NCBI GenBank assembly: GCA_025267735.1
Contig: CM046298.1
Span: 32,463,264-32,527,263, forward strand
Reading direction: 5' to 3'
Length of the DNA stretch: 64,000 nt
Origin: Mactra quadrangularis
Lineage: Eukaryota; Mollusca; Bivalvia; Venerida; Mactridae
Part shown: positions 53,419 through 64,000 of the stretch, piece by piece
Position numbering within the stretch: position 1 is the stretch's first letter
Layout of the letters: the number at the start of each line of letters is the position of its first letter
The notes under the pieces: model-generated
Seen by the model: only the letters and a program-made list of their open reading frames with translations
What the model was told of the DNA's origin: nothing
The model's database searches: none
Made by a program: the position numbers and the translations under genes

Positions 53419-55113
53419 GGTGGCACACCACAGTTTTAGAGCTGCATTGTCAAAGTGGCTTGTCAAATTTTTAAATAATAGAAACTTAGGCAGTTGGATC
53501 GCATTTTTGAGGTTTAAAATATTTTTGATTGTTATATTTGAAGTTTCAACAGCTAGTATTGCACTTTAATTATTAGGTACAATGGGTTTTAAGGGTATTG
53601 TCCGAGGTATTGCGGAAAATTACTGTCAGATGCAAATGCATGGCTTTGGGGAGCTAGCACAGAAATCAGCTGTTCATTTTCAAGGTACCTCAGAAATTGG
53701 AAAATAAGAGCAATCAACCCAGCAAACATTACACATCGGTCCGATATCGGTCCGATATCAACATCTATATCGGCCCGACATCGGATTCTGATATCGGAAC
53801 GACATCGGATGTGCAACTCGGCTACATATCGGTCCGATATCGGCTGTATATCGGTTCACCGATCTGGAGCCGATGTCATGCCGAGATCAGCTTTTCCTCC
53901 TTAATATCCCTTTTTATTTGCCAGCTTTGATTCATAACTGCTGATAATAAAAGAAAAGTAACACTGCATCATTGTGACCACATTTTTTTATTGTCAACGT
54001 ACAACGATTTCCACATTTAATATTGAAGTTGAATGGTCGCGAATTTATATTACAAAAATTCAAACGAACTTTTCTTACCCTGTAATCACTTTTAGGATTG
54101 AAATATCAACAGCACTCATTCAGTTGAAAAAAATCAAATGAATTTCAACCAATAATCAAATGAAAATGATTTTACGAAGCTAAATACTTAGTGATTTGTT
54201 GGACGGTTAAATAAGGCGGTTGCGGTGACATAAAAGTTCCCGGATGTACGGTGTGTAGGTAAAATAACACTGTTGTGTAAATCATGTGTTCAACTAGTTT
54301 CGGTGTCAATATAATGTTTGCCTATTGTTGCTACCCATTATAGTTGGTAAAAACTCGAAAAGTTGGCACACAATTTTGGACATAAAAATTGAGCAACCAA
54401 ATTTTTTAGAACTGAATGCATATATCGGGCCGACATCGGACCTATGTCGGTAAAGTGTCTATATCGGATAGACATCGGTCCAATGTCGGAAATCCGACAA
54501 TGATATTTCGATATATAGCCGATATCGTAGCTACCCATTTTAGTAGGTAAAAACTCGAAAATTCGCGCATAAATACAATTTGGGACATGAAAATTGTGCA
54601 ACTAAAATTTTTAGAACTGAATGCATATATCGGGCCGACATCCAATGTCCAATTGACTATATCGGATAGACATCGGTCCGATGTCGGAAATCCGACAATG
54701 ATATTCCGATATATAGCCGATATCGGTCCGATATCACAATGTTTGCTGGGAAGTCACGGATGGCACCCTATTTCCTCATTATTTTCAGATTGTGCATGGA
54801 TTAATGAATAAAAATCAGTGCGGTATGTGTAGCTATCGTCGGAATTAAGTATTCTGTGGGACTTTGCGTACAGGGGAAGTTCGCCATTTTGTCACCTATT
54901 TTCGCGACTACCAAAACAAAGAATTAAAGGCCCCTCAGGCAGAAAAGTTTGTTTTGATCATGCATATTTTATTGTTTTTATTGAGAAACATATATTCATG
55001 CTAATTTTCAAAATCATTTGTTTCAGGTGTGTGATAACGGGCTAGTGTGCGAGCTTTTCATTGTGTGGTGTGGTATTTTCAGCCGAGAAGCTGAGGAAAC
55101 TGTGGTGTGCCAC
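53419..55113. mobile_element. TIR element E (copy 2), split by element Q
   Basis: The ends GGTGGCACACCACAG and CTGTGGTGTGCCACC are exact 15-bp inverse repeats, flanked by TAT on both sides. Left part 53419-53717, right part 54751-55113. Joined in order they align with the uninterrupted copy 36376-37031. Confidence 0.82.
53718..54750. mobile_element. Element Q, CCCAGCAAACATT-ended, nested in E
   Basis: CCCAGCAAACATT (53718) and AATGTTTGCTGGG (54738-54750) are exact 13-bp TIRs, and AA flanks both sides. Comparison with the empty site near 36668 supports a 2-bp AA duplication. Subterminal arrays of ATATCGGTCCGATATCGG-type words fill both ends. The right end is duplicated in tandem at about 204-bp spacing (54330 and 54534). 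There is no transposase; small frames in it are artefacts. Confidence 0.88.
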
Positions 55114-55119
55114 CTATGT

Positions 55120-55755
55120 GTTGCTACATCGTTAAACCAAACAACATGGGTAAAATTTTCTGAACTTTGTTTCAAACTACAATGTTTTGGGTAGTAGCAT
55201 ACTATAAATAAATGTATATTTACAAATTAGAACTATTTCAAAGGTAAACAGATAGTGTTTTTTTGACAAGTCTCTTTTAGGACAATTAACTGAATGACAT
55301 CAAGTAGCACATTAAAATAACTATTTCTTTTTATGAATATCCTGGAAGTTTAAATAGTAACCTCCAAATCCTCTGCTTAAAGGTACTCATTCACTGATTT
55401 CAACTTAAATATAACTTTTTCCGAAACTATCTAAATAGTATGGAAACATTTCTTGAAGCCAAAAAAATAGTGATTTGATAATGACAGTTTTGTGTAAGTG
55501 GACATACAACAACAAATGACGATGTTTCAAGTAGTAAATCTCTACCCATATATCACGGTATAGACAATTTTAGTGCAATTTTGTGATTTTTATTGTATAT
55601 TTCTTGCAATCTATAGGTCAGTTTGTCTTAAAATATTAAGATATTATTTATTTGACTCAATTACAGACACTGAATGGTATTTTGAAAATATGGAAAATAA
55701 ATGAGCAAATCTGTGAACTAGTACCTTTTAACAATTGAATCAAAGGGTAGGTAAG
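55120..55755. other. No recognisable feature
   Basis: AT-rich sequence between element E and a SINE. Confidence 0.4.
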
Positions 55756-55759
55756 TCAT

Positions 55760-56090
55760 GGGTTTTTTGGTTTAACGCCATATAGCAATACTTTGTATAG
55801 GTCATATCACGGTGGTCAGTCAACCTTCTCACTGTTTCTGGCAAGGCTAAGTCTTTGAAATAAGCTTTTGTCCACTTAGTAGGGGGATGTTGTCCACTTA
55901 GTAGGGGCATATTTATGTGAGTGACCGACCCCTGCCCTACATGATTAAGAATCATTGGTAGGAGGGAAATTGACCATAGAAATAATTTCATGACCAAGCA
56001 TCACTGAAGTGTGCCCCGCCTAGGAAACCAACCCATGACCCCTGGACCAGTCAACTCCTTGGTGCTACCAACTGAGCTAGCTGATCAGCT
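55760..56090 (-). repeat. SINE D (copy 6)
   Basis: The minus-strand head has AGCTAGCTCAGTTGGTAGCA (A box intact), but the B-box region is altered. The body has a local 26-base duplication (GTCCACTTAGTAGGGG twice, 55870-55910). Tail GGCGTTAAACC. Flanks GTAGGTAAGTCATG and GTAGGTCATG suggest a decayed duplication. Confidence 0.75.
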
Positions 56091-56233
56091 GGAGTAGGTC
56101 ATGTGCATAACTAATTTGTGCAGAAGATTCAGATTAAGACGAAGAAATCTTATTTTCTATAGAATAATGAATGTTTCTTATGTTTAGACTGCTGTAAGAA
56201 TTTGACAAATATGTTTGTTTACATTTAGATCAT

Positions 56234-56321
56234 CATATCGAGGGTTGCCTGCAAGACTGCAATAATTGCATTGCCTTAAAGAGCAAGTTAATACAGTCTT
56301 GCAGGCAACCCTTGATATATG
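56234..56321. ncRNA. pre-miRNA-like inverted repeat (candidate only)
   Basis: GAGGGTTGCCTGCAAGACTG at the left pairs with CAGTCTTGCAGGCAACCCTT at the right with one mismatch, extended by CATATC/GATATATG. The loop is 34 bases. The size suits a small-RNA precursor, but so does a recent fold-back insertion. No known miRNA seed is recognised. Confidence 0.35.
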
Positions 56322-56581
56322 TATGAAAGGACAACATTGCCTCATAAAATGTAGATGATAAAATGCAAGTTTTAATCTTTGATGGTATATATATTATGTT
56401 ACACCTATACAGGTGTGATTTAAACAACAGAAAATAGTGGAATGTATGGTGCTTTACTCTGTCATTCAACTTACTTTATAGTGTGCCACCTGACATAGTC
56501 AGGAGAAATGATAGGTTTAACTCTTGCTGCTGGAGGTGGCGTTGTCAGTGTCTTAGTTATAAATCTCATAACAGAGTTATT

Positions 56582-56845
56582 ATACCCCCGCTTCGAAGAA
56601 AAGGGGGGTATACTGTTTTACCCTTGTCCGTCCGTCCGTCCGTCCGTCCATTACAAAATTTCCGTCACAGTTTTCTCAGCAACTATACCATGCAGCAGCC
56701 TGAAACTTTGCATATTGCTTCATCCTATAGTCCCATGTGGTGTAAAGCGATTTCATGCTCCTTACTCATTTACTTCCTGTTTGTCGCATATTTTTAGATT
56801 TTGGCTGGGGTATCGCTAGTGAGCATTAGCTCACAGATTTACTTG
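56582..56845 (+). mobile_element. Element A (copy 5), at the edge of the minisatellite
   Basis: Full element of the CCTGAAACTTTGC subfamily. The sequence CTCATAACAGAGTTATT before it recurs, uninterrupted, at 56913-56930 followed directly by AATCTAG, which gives the empty site and places the insertion at a TT. Confidence 0.85.
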
Positions 56846-57089
56846 TTAATCTAGTTATTACAGTTATATATCTTGTTATTACAGTTATACATCTAGTTAT
56901 TACAGTTATACAACTCATAACAGAGTTATTAATCTAGTTATTACAGTTATATATCTTGTTATTACAGTTATACATCTAGTTATTACAGTTATACATCTTG
57001 TTACTACAGTTATACATCTAGTTATTACAGTTATACATCTAGTTATTACAGTTATATATCTTGTTATTACAGTTATACATCTAGTTATT

Positions 57090-57361
57090 ATACCCCCGCT
57101 TCGAAGAAGAGGGGGGTATACTGTTTTACCCTTGTCCGTGTGTCCGTCCATCTGTCCGTCCCTCCGTTACAAAATTTCCGTCGCAGTTTTCTCAGCAACT
57201 ATATCATGCAGCAGCCTAATACTTTGCATATTGCTTCATCCCATAGTCCCATATGGTGTAAAGCGATTTCATGCTCCTTGCTCATCTACTTCCTGTTTGT
57301 CGCATATTTTTAGATTTTGGCGGGGGTATCACTAGTGAGCATTAGCTCACAGATTTACTTG
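57090..57361 (+). mobile_element. Element A (copy 6), inside the minisatellite
   Basis: Inserted at CTAGTTAT|TACAG of the 21-bp unit. It shares the private variant CCATATGGTG and its downstream flank (ATAAATCTAGTCATTACAG) with copy 7, 924 bases further on. Confidence 0.9.
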
Positions 57362-58013
57362 TTACAGTTATAAATCTAGTCATTACAGTTATATATCTAG
57401 TTATTACAGTTATACATCTTGTTATTACAGTTATACATCTTGTTATTTAAGATTTATCTTGTTAGTACAGTTATACAATCTTGTTACTACAGTTATACAT
57501 CTTGTCACTACAGTTATACATCTAGTTATTACAGTTATACATCTAGTTATTACAGCTATATATCTTGTTATTACAGTTATGCATCTTGTTACTACAGTTA
57601 TACATCTAGTTATAACAGTTTTACATCTTGTTACTACAGTTATAAATCTAGTTATTACAGTTATACATCTAGTTATTACAGTTATACATCTAGTTATTAC
57701 AGTTATATATCTAGTTATTTCAGTTATACATCTAGTTATTACAGTTATACATCTAGTTATTACAGTTATATATCTTGTTATTACAGTTATACATCTAATT
57801 ATTACAGTTATACATCTAGTTATTACAGTTATATATATTGTTATTACAGTTATACATCTAGTTATAACAGTTATACATCTAGTTATTACAGTTATATATC
57901 TAGTTATTTCAGTTATACATCTAGTTATTACAGTTATACATCTAGTTATTACAGTTATACATCTAGTTATTACAGTTATATATCTTGTTATTACAGTTAT
58001 ACATCTAGTTATT

Positions 58014-58301
58014 ATACCCCCGCTTCCAAGAAGAGGGAGGTATACTGTTTTACCCTTGTCCTTGCGTCCGTGTGTCCGTACGTCCGTCCATCTGTCCGTC
58101 CCTCCGTTACAAAATTTCCGTCGCAGTTTTCTCAGCAACTATATCATGCAGCAGCCTAATACTTTGCATATTGCTTCATCCCATAGTCCCATATGGTGTA
58201 AAGCGATTTCATGCTCCTTGCTCATCTACTTCCTGTTTGTCGCATATTTTTAGTTTTTGGCGGGGGTATCACTAGTGAGCATTAGCTCACAGATTTACTT
58301 G
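58014..58301 (+). mobile_element. Element A (copy 7), duplicate of copy 6
   Basis: Same insertion point in the unit, same private variant and same 3' flank as copy 6. The GTCC tract is 16 bases longer and the 5' core is TTCCAAGAAG. It most likely arose by duplication of the array segment. Confidence 0.9.
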
Positions 58302-59993
58302 TTACAGTTATAAATCTAGTCATTACAGTTATATATCTAGTTATTACAGTTATACATCTAGTTATTACAGTTATACATCTAGTTATTACAGTTATATATA
58401 TTGTTATTACAGTTATACATCTAGTTATTACAGTTATACATCTAGTTATTACAGTTATATATCTAGTTATTTCAGTTATACATCTAGTTATTACAGTTAT
58501 ACATCTAGTTATTACAGTTATATATCTTGTTATTACAGTTATACATCTAGTTATTACAGTTATACATCTAGTTATTACAGTTATATATCTAGTTATTTCA
58601 GTTATACATCTAGTTATTACAGTTATACATCTAGTTATTACAGTTATACATCTAGTTATTACAGTTGTACATCTAATTATTACAGTTTTACATCTTGTTA
58701 CTACAGTTATAAATCTAGTTATTACAGATATATATCTAGTTATTACAGCTATATATCTTGTTATTACAGTTATACATCTTGTTACTACAGTTATACATCT
58801 AGTTATTACAGTTATACAATCTTGTTACTACAGTTATACATCTTGTCACTACAGTTATACATCTAGTTATTACAGTTATACATCTAGTTATTACTGTTAT
58901 ATATCTTGTTATTACAGTTATACATCTAGTTATTACAGTTATACATCTAGTTATTACAGTTATATATATTGTTATTACAGTTATACATCTAGTTATTACC
59001 GTTATACATCTTGTTATTTAAGTTTTACATATAGTTATTTCAGTTATACATCTAGTTATTACAGTTATATATCTTGTTATTACAGTTCTACATATTGTGT
59101 TTTAAGTTTTATATCTAGTTATTACAGTTAAACAATCTTGTTACTACAGTTATAAATCTTGTTATAACAGTTATAAATCTAGTTATTACAGTTATAAATC
59201 TTGTTATTACAGTTATAAATCTAGTTACTACAGTTATAAATCTAGTTACTACAGTTATACATCTAGTTATTACAGTTATACATCTAGTTATTACAGTTAT
59301 ATATCTAGTTATTTCAGTTATACATCTAGTTTTAACAGTTATACATCTAGTTATTACAGTTATACATCTAGTTATTACAGTTATACATCTAGTTATTACA
59401 GCTATATATCTTGTTATTTCAGTTATATATCTAGTTACTACAGTTATAAATCTAGTTACTACAGTTATACATCTAGTTATTACAGTTATACATCTGGTTA
59501 TTACAGTTATATATCTAGTTATTACAGTTATACATCTAGTTATACAGTTATACATCTAGTTATACAGTTATACATCTAGTTATTACAGTTATAAATCTAG
59601 TTTTAACGGTTATAATATCTTGTTATTACAGTTATACATCTAGTTATTACGGTAACAGTTATGAATTTTATTTTCACAGATTCAAATTACAGTTCTACAT
59701 CTAGTTATTGTAGTTATACATATTGTTATTAAAGTTATATATCTCGTTATTACAGTTATACATCTAGTTATAACAGTTATCCGTTATAAATCTAGTATTT
59801 AGTTATACATTTTGTCAATCCTAGGTTCTGAAAGAGATACTGGTTTGAGTCTTGTTCAGACTGGCTATAACCTTTCAAGAAAATTTCCAAATCATGTACC
59901 TTGGTTGCTCAAGTCTGAGAGCAATCATGAATGCAAGTCTTTGATTCATTGTACAAAGTTGAAATTCACAATTTGATTTTGTTGTGTTTTTCA

Positions 59994-60056
59994 GGCTATT
60001 TTGAAACACTGTGAGATCAGCAATGTGTGTGATGTCTATTTCTTGTACATTATATA
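59994..60056 (+). CDS. Candidate terminal exon, weak
   Basis: Acceptor GTTTTTCAG followed in phase 0 by AILKHCEISNVCDVYFLYII and TAA. Not recognised, with no linked donor in phase nearby. Confidence 0.18.
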
Positions 60057-60299
60057 ATTCTGGCCTGCTCGTATTTAACAAGTCATCTCGGACATTTTGT
60101 CCTTGAGATGTTTGTTGCCCAATTACATGTTTTAAAAAATGTGTTACTTTTCTATCAAACTGGGTACGACAAGAGCAAAATCCGAACAGGGTTTATTTGT
60201 TACTATGTACCGACCCAAATAAAACTACAAAATTTCTGGGTGTGAATCAGTAAGTCATGAAGATTTGTAAAATCAACATTCCCTACTGTACCTCCCAGA

Positions 60300-63200
60300 C
60301 ATTTTTACTCTAATCGGTGTGAACCTTAATTTTGGTACGAAATTCTGTGACAAATAATAATGTTGCGATTCATCCATGAATTTAAAAATGGTTTGTAATG
60401 GGGTTTATTGTCTTACCTTGATTATGGTACGAAATTTCCTGGGAAGTATCGAAATTTTTCTATTACTAAATTTCCACACCTTTATTTGTGATTCGAGAAT
60501 TTCTGGTACCAATCGAAATGTTTTTATTCGTCCTCGAATTTTCGCACCATTTTGGAACGAATTTTCTGTGGGCGAATCGTTATATTCCTATTCATCACGG
60601 AACTTTCTGTACCATGAATGTCCCTGAAACGAATCGAAATGTATCTCAGAACCTTTAATTATTACAATACCTGAATTTGGTACAAAATTTCCAGAGATGA
60701 ATCGAAATGTATCAATTTGTCGCAGAATTTACACAATTTCTTGGGACGAATCGATGTTCTTGTTCGTCATCTAATTTTCTCGTAATTTTGGTACGAAATT
60801 TTCTGGGACGAATTAAAATTTTTTTATTATCACAATATTTTGCACCTTTAATTTGGTACATTTCCTTGACGATCTCCCAGAATCTTTCAAAAATTTGTGT
60901 GCGAGAAAAGTAGTGAACGAATAAGAACCGATTCGTCCCAAGAAAAAGAACCGATTCGTCCCAAGAAATTCCTCCCGGGAACTTTCGTACCAAAATTATG
61001 ATAAAAAAGGAACATAACGATTTGTCAAATCTTCTACCAAATAAATTTCGAGGACTATTATAGACCCATTTCGATTCGAGGACTCTAATTAAATGATGGT
61101 AGAAAAAGTTCTGTGACGAATAGACGCACAACAATTCTTCCACAGAAAATTCGTACCAAAATGAAGGTGCGAAAAATTTAGAGGACGAAAACAGATTCGT
61201 CCTAGGAATAAACGTACCAAATAATTTTGGTACGATATTTTTTGGGACGAATCGAGTTTTATTCTTCCACTTTGCACCTTTAATTTGGTATGAAGTTTTT
61301 ATGGACGGGTCGTTATATTCATGGAACTTGTACTATTATTTTAATACGAAAATTACTTGGACGATTCGAAATGGGGGACAAATCGAACTTTAATATTCGT
61401 CCTCGAATTTTTGTACAAAATCTTTTATGACGAATCTTCATTTTGGTACGAAAGTGGTAAAGAAATCTCTGTCCCAGATCCATTTCTTACCCAACTTTGG
61501 TACAATCTTAAAATTTATGTGCGCGAAAATTAAAGAGGCCGAATAAGAACATCGATTGCATCACGGTTCGTCTAAGTAAGAAAACTTGGGACGAATAAAA
61601 AACAATATTCGTCCCTGTACATATATATTTGTGGACGTATCGTTATGTTACTATTCATAACATGACTAGTACCATCAATGTAAATGTTCCTTGAACGAAT
61701 CGAATGTCTATTTCTCCCAGAATCTTTCTAACATTAATTTTGGTACGTAATATCGTCATTAAACATCATTTTGGTACGAACGTTTAGTCGGAACGAAATG
61801 TCTTTGTCCCAGATCCTTTCTTTCCCTAGTTTGGTACAAAATTGCCTGGACGAATAAATAAGTTTTTATCCCTTTAACTTTATCACATTAATTTTGGTAC
61901 GAATTTTTTTGAGACAAACGTTTTTATTCTTCCACGAACATTTTGGTTCGAAATTTTTGTGGACGAATTGCAATGTTTCTATTCATCACGGATCCTGTAC
62001 ACCATCATTTTAGTATGAAAGTTCCTTTTTCATTCAGAATCTTTCAAAATTGCGGGAACTTTGATACCAAAGTTATGGTGAAAAGGAACATCGCAATTCA
62101 TTTTGGTAAATTGCGTACCAAATAATGGTGCGAAAAAATCGAGGTCGAATTAAAAATTATGTATATTCGTCCAAGCACATTTCATACCAAAATTAAGATG
62201 CGAGACAATTCGAGGACCAAAACCATCGATTCGTCCCAGGAAATTTGGTAAGAAGGTTCTATGATAGTCACATTGCGATTCGTCCTTTGGACTTCATACA
62301 CAAAACGATGGTACAAAAAGTTGCATCACAACGATTTCACAGAAAATTCGTACCAAACTGAAGGTGCGAGAAAATTGAAAACGAAAACATTTTAATCCGT
62401 CTCAGAAATATACATACTTAAATTAGTGTAATTAATTTGGTACGAAATTTTCTGGGCGGATCATGTTCAAATCGTAATGTTTGTATTCATCACGGAACTT
62501 GTTACATCATTTTAGTACGAAAGTTCCTGCACAAATCGAAATGTGTCTATTTCTCCCAGAAACTATCTAACCTTAATTTTGGTACGTAATATTCTGGGAT
62601 AAATCTAACTTTTTTCTCGCACCTTCATTTTGGTATGAATTTTCTGTAGGCGAATCGTAATATTCCTATTTATCACGGAACTTTCTGTACCATGAATGTC
62701 CCTGAAACGAATCGAAATATGTATCTCGGAACCTTGAATTATTCCCTGAATTTGGTACTGAGATAAATCGCAATGTGTCAATTTCTCGCAGAATTTAATC
62801 AAAATTTCTTGGGACGAATCGATGTTCTTGTTCGTCATCTAATTTTTTCGTACATTAATTTTGTTACGAAATTTTTTGGGACGAATTAAAAAAAAATTAT
62901 CAGAAATTTTTGCACCTTTAATTTGGTACGAAATTTCCTGGACGAATCCTTATGCGCCCATTCATCACAGAACTTTTACCATCATTTTAGTACGAAGTTC
63001 CTATTAATATCGATTGAATTAATAGTATCATTGTTTTCGGCGCGATATGACCTTTCTGTGTTGGTACGCCGTAAAACCCAAACGAACAAAGTTCCTATTT
63101 CTTCCAGAATCGTTCAAACATTTGTGCGAGAAAATTAGTGGATGAATAAGAAGCGATTCGTCCCAAGAAATTCCTCCTGGGAACTTTCGTACCAAAATTA

Positions 63201-64000
63201 TGGTAAAAAGGAACATTACGATTTATCTTCGTAAAATTTTCTACCAAATAAGGTGCGAAAATTTCTAGGATAAAAACAATTCTATTAATTCGGGTAAGAA
63301 AGGACGTGGTATAGACCTATTTCGATTCGAGGACGTGTACACAAATTATGGTAGGAAAAGTTCTGTGATAAATAGAAGCACAACTCCACAGAAAATTCGT
63401 ACCAAAATGAAGGTGCGAAAAATTTCGAGGACGAAAACATTTAGATTCGTCCCAGGAATAAACGTTCCAAGTAATTTTGGTACGATAATTTTTGGGACGA
63501 ATCGAGTTTTATTCTTCCACTAACTTTGCACCTTTAATTTGGTACGTAACTTTTATGGACTGATCGTTCTATTCATCACGTAACTTGTACTATTTTAATA
63601 CGAATGACTAATCGTAATGTATGTTCCTATTTATTACAGAACTTGTACCATCATTTTGGTACGAAACTTCCTTGGACGTAAAGAAATCTCTGTCCCAGAT
63701 CCATTTCTTACCCAACTTTGGTACAAGATTCCTGGACGAATCGATACGCTTAGCCTTTTATTCGTCCTCTCGTGGTACGAAATTTTCTTGCACAAATATA
63801 ACAGTTTTTATTCTCACAAATGTTTTGGTACGAAATTTTTATGGACGAATCACAATGTTTCTATTCATCTCGGATCTACTAAAATTTCTCCCAGAATCTT
63901 TCAAAATTAAGGCGCAAATATTAAGAGGCCGATATAGAACATCGATTGCATCACTGGTCGTCTAAGTAAATTTCATACCAAATGAAGGTGCGAAAACTTT
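60300..64000. repeat. Complex repeat domain built of GGTACGAAATTT / GGGACGAATCG modules
   Basis: Short modules (TTTGGTACGAAATTT, CTGGGACGAATCGAAATG, TATTCATCACGGAACTT, GGTGCGAAAA) recur dozens of times in both orientations. Longer blocks repeat: 60930-61290 with 63155-63550, 60560-60880 with 62640-62930, and 61465-61575 with 63680-63965, at offsets of about 2.07-2.4 kb. It therefore looks like a higher-order repeat, about 1.7 units in view, running off the right edge. The many 60-140 codon frames are shadows of the modules. Confidence 0.8.
63006..63088 (+). repeat. 83-bp retroposed SINE tail with 11-bp target duplication
   Basis: It contains CGGCGCGATATGACCTTTCT, GTGTTGGTACGCCGTAAAAC and CCAAACGAAC. 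AAGTTCCTATT occurs exactly at 62995-63005 and 63089-63099. The earlier unit of the host repeat lacks it, so it inserted after the repeat expanded. Confidence 0.85.

Larger units (their letters stand above)
56846..59810. repeat. 21-bp minisatellite (about 2.4 kb net), interrupted by two element A copies
   Basis: Unit ACAGTTATACATCTAGTTATT with common variants (TATATCTTG, TAAATCTAG, TTTCAG). It occupies 56846-57089, 57362-58013 and 58302-59810; the last part decays. Because 21 is a multiple of three, several frames stay open on both strands (7-residue ITVITRC, VITVIHL and YYSYTSS repeats). These are not genes. The unit has no CRISPR-like spacers. Confidence 0.95.

Noticed and set aside
56915..59555. 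Long frames (up to 264 codons) with 7-residue repeats such as ITVITRC and VITVIHL
   Set aside because: They are created by the 21-bp minisatellite, whose length is a multiple of three; they occur on both strands, run through element A, and have no start context or non-repeat domain.
56846..59810. CRISPR-like array
   Set aside because: The 21-bp units are contiguous with no unique spacers, and the genome is eukaryotic.
60376..63965. Many 60-143 codon frames in the right-edge repeat domain
   Set aside because: They are overlapping products of short nucleotide modules in both orientations, with no protein motif.

Overview
The window reads as non-coding nuclear DNA of a mollusc, most likely a bivalve. 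It is AT-rich and intron-like, with no long open reading frame outside repeats. It has several tRNA-derived SINE families, short Helentron-like elements with (GTCC)n tracts, and a decayed 18S rRNA fragment whose V4 region looks molluscan. The bivalve assignment is inference from repeat style and that 18S piece; the sequence alone does not give a species. I find no complete protein-coding gene. A few short segments with good splice signals on the + strand may be exons of an unidentified host gene with very long introns.

Layout. 1-9.4 kb: possible exon at 2334-2473; TIR elements at 4207-5011, 6569-7149 and 7853-8253; SINEs, including one SINE inserted inside another near 8.3-8.9 kb. 12.4-20 kb: first Helentron-like copy (12469), a short retroposed SINE tail with target duplication (14585), a TTAA-flanked TIR element (15057-16053), an inverted copy of the 4.5 kb repeat (16381), and a nested SINE pair area (18.5-19.2 kb). 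20.1-21.9 kb: decayed Ty3/gypsy-type pol end on the minus strand, with a repetitive acidic tail. 23-28.7 kb: a pogo-like MITE, a second Helentron-like copy, and a 5'-truncated, twice-frameshifted LINE with a 13-bp target duplication (26939-28689). 30.4-33 kb: a hairpin-headed repeat carrying two SINEs, then a Mutator-like element with an 11-bp target duplication and a Helentron-like copy nested inside. 35-38 kb: repeat family G, an empty copy of TIR element E, more SINEs. 40.1-42 kb: a GC-rich TIR element enclosing the 18S pseudogene. 43-52 kb: a MITE, SINEs, an internally deleted Tc1-like element, long family-G arrays, and a perfect 30-bp hairpin. 53.4-55.1 kb: second copy of element E, split by a 1,033-bp CCCAGCAAAC-ended element. 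56.6-59.8 kb: a 21-bp minisatellite carrying three Helentron-like copies. 60.3-64 kb: a complex repeat domain with a period of roughly 2.1-2.4 kb that runs off the window.

The window is best read as a record of transposition: many insertions can be resolved to the base by target duplications or by comparison with an empty sister site inside the same window. Three points stand out. First, at least four retroposed families share one 3' tail, and two insertions consist of little more than that tail. Second, several non-autonomous families share a 5' terminal hairpin and TT-insertion architecture. Third, a TIR element appears to have captured about 800 bp of 18S rDNA.
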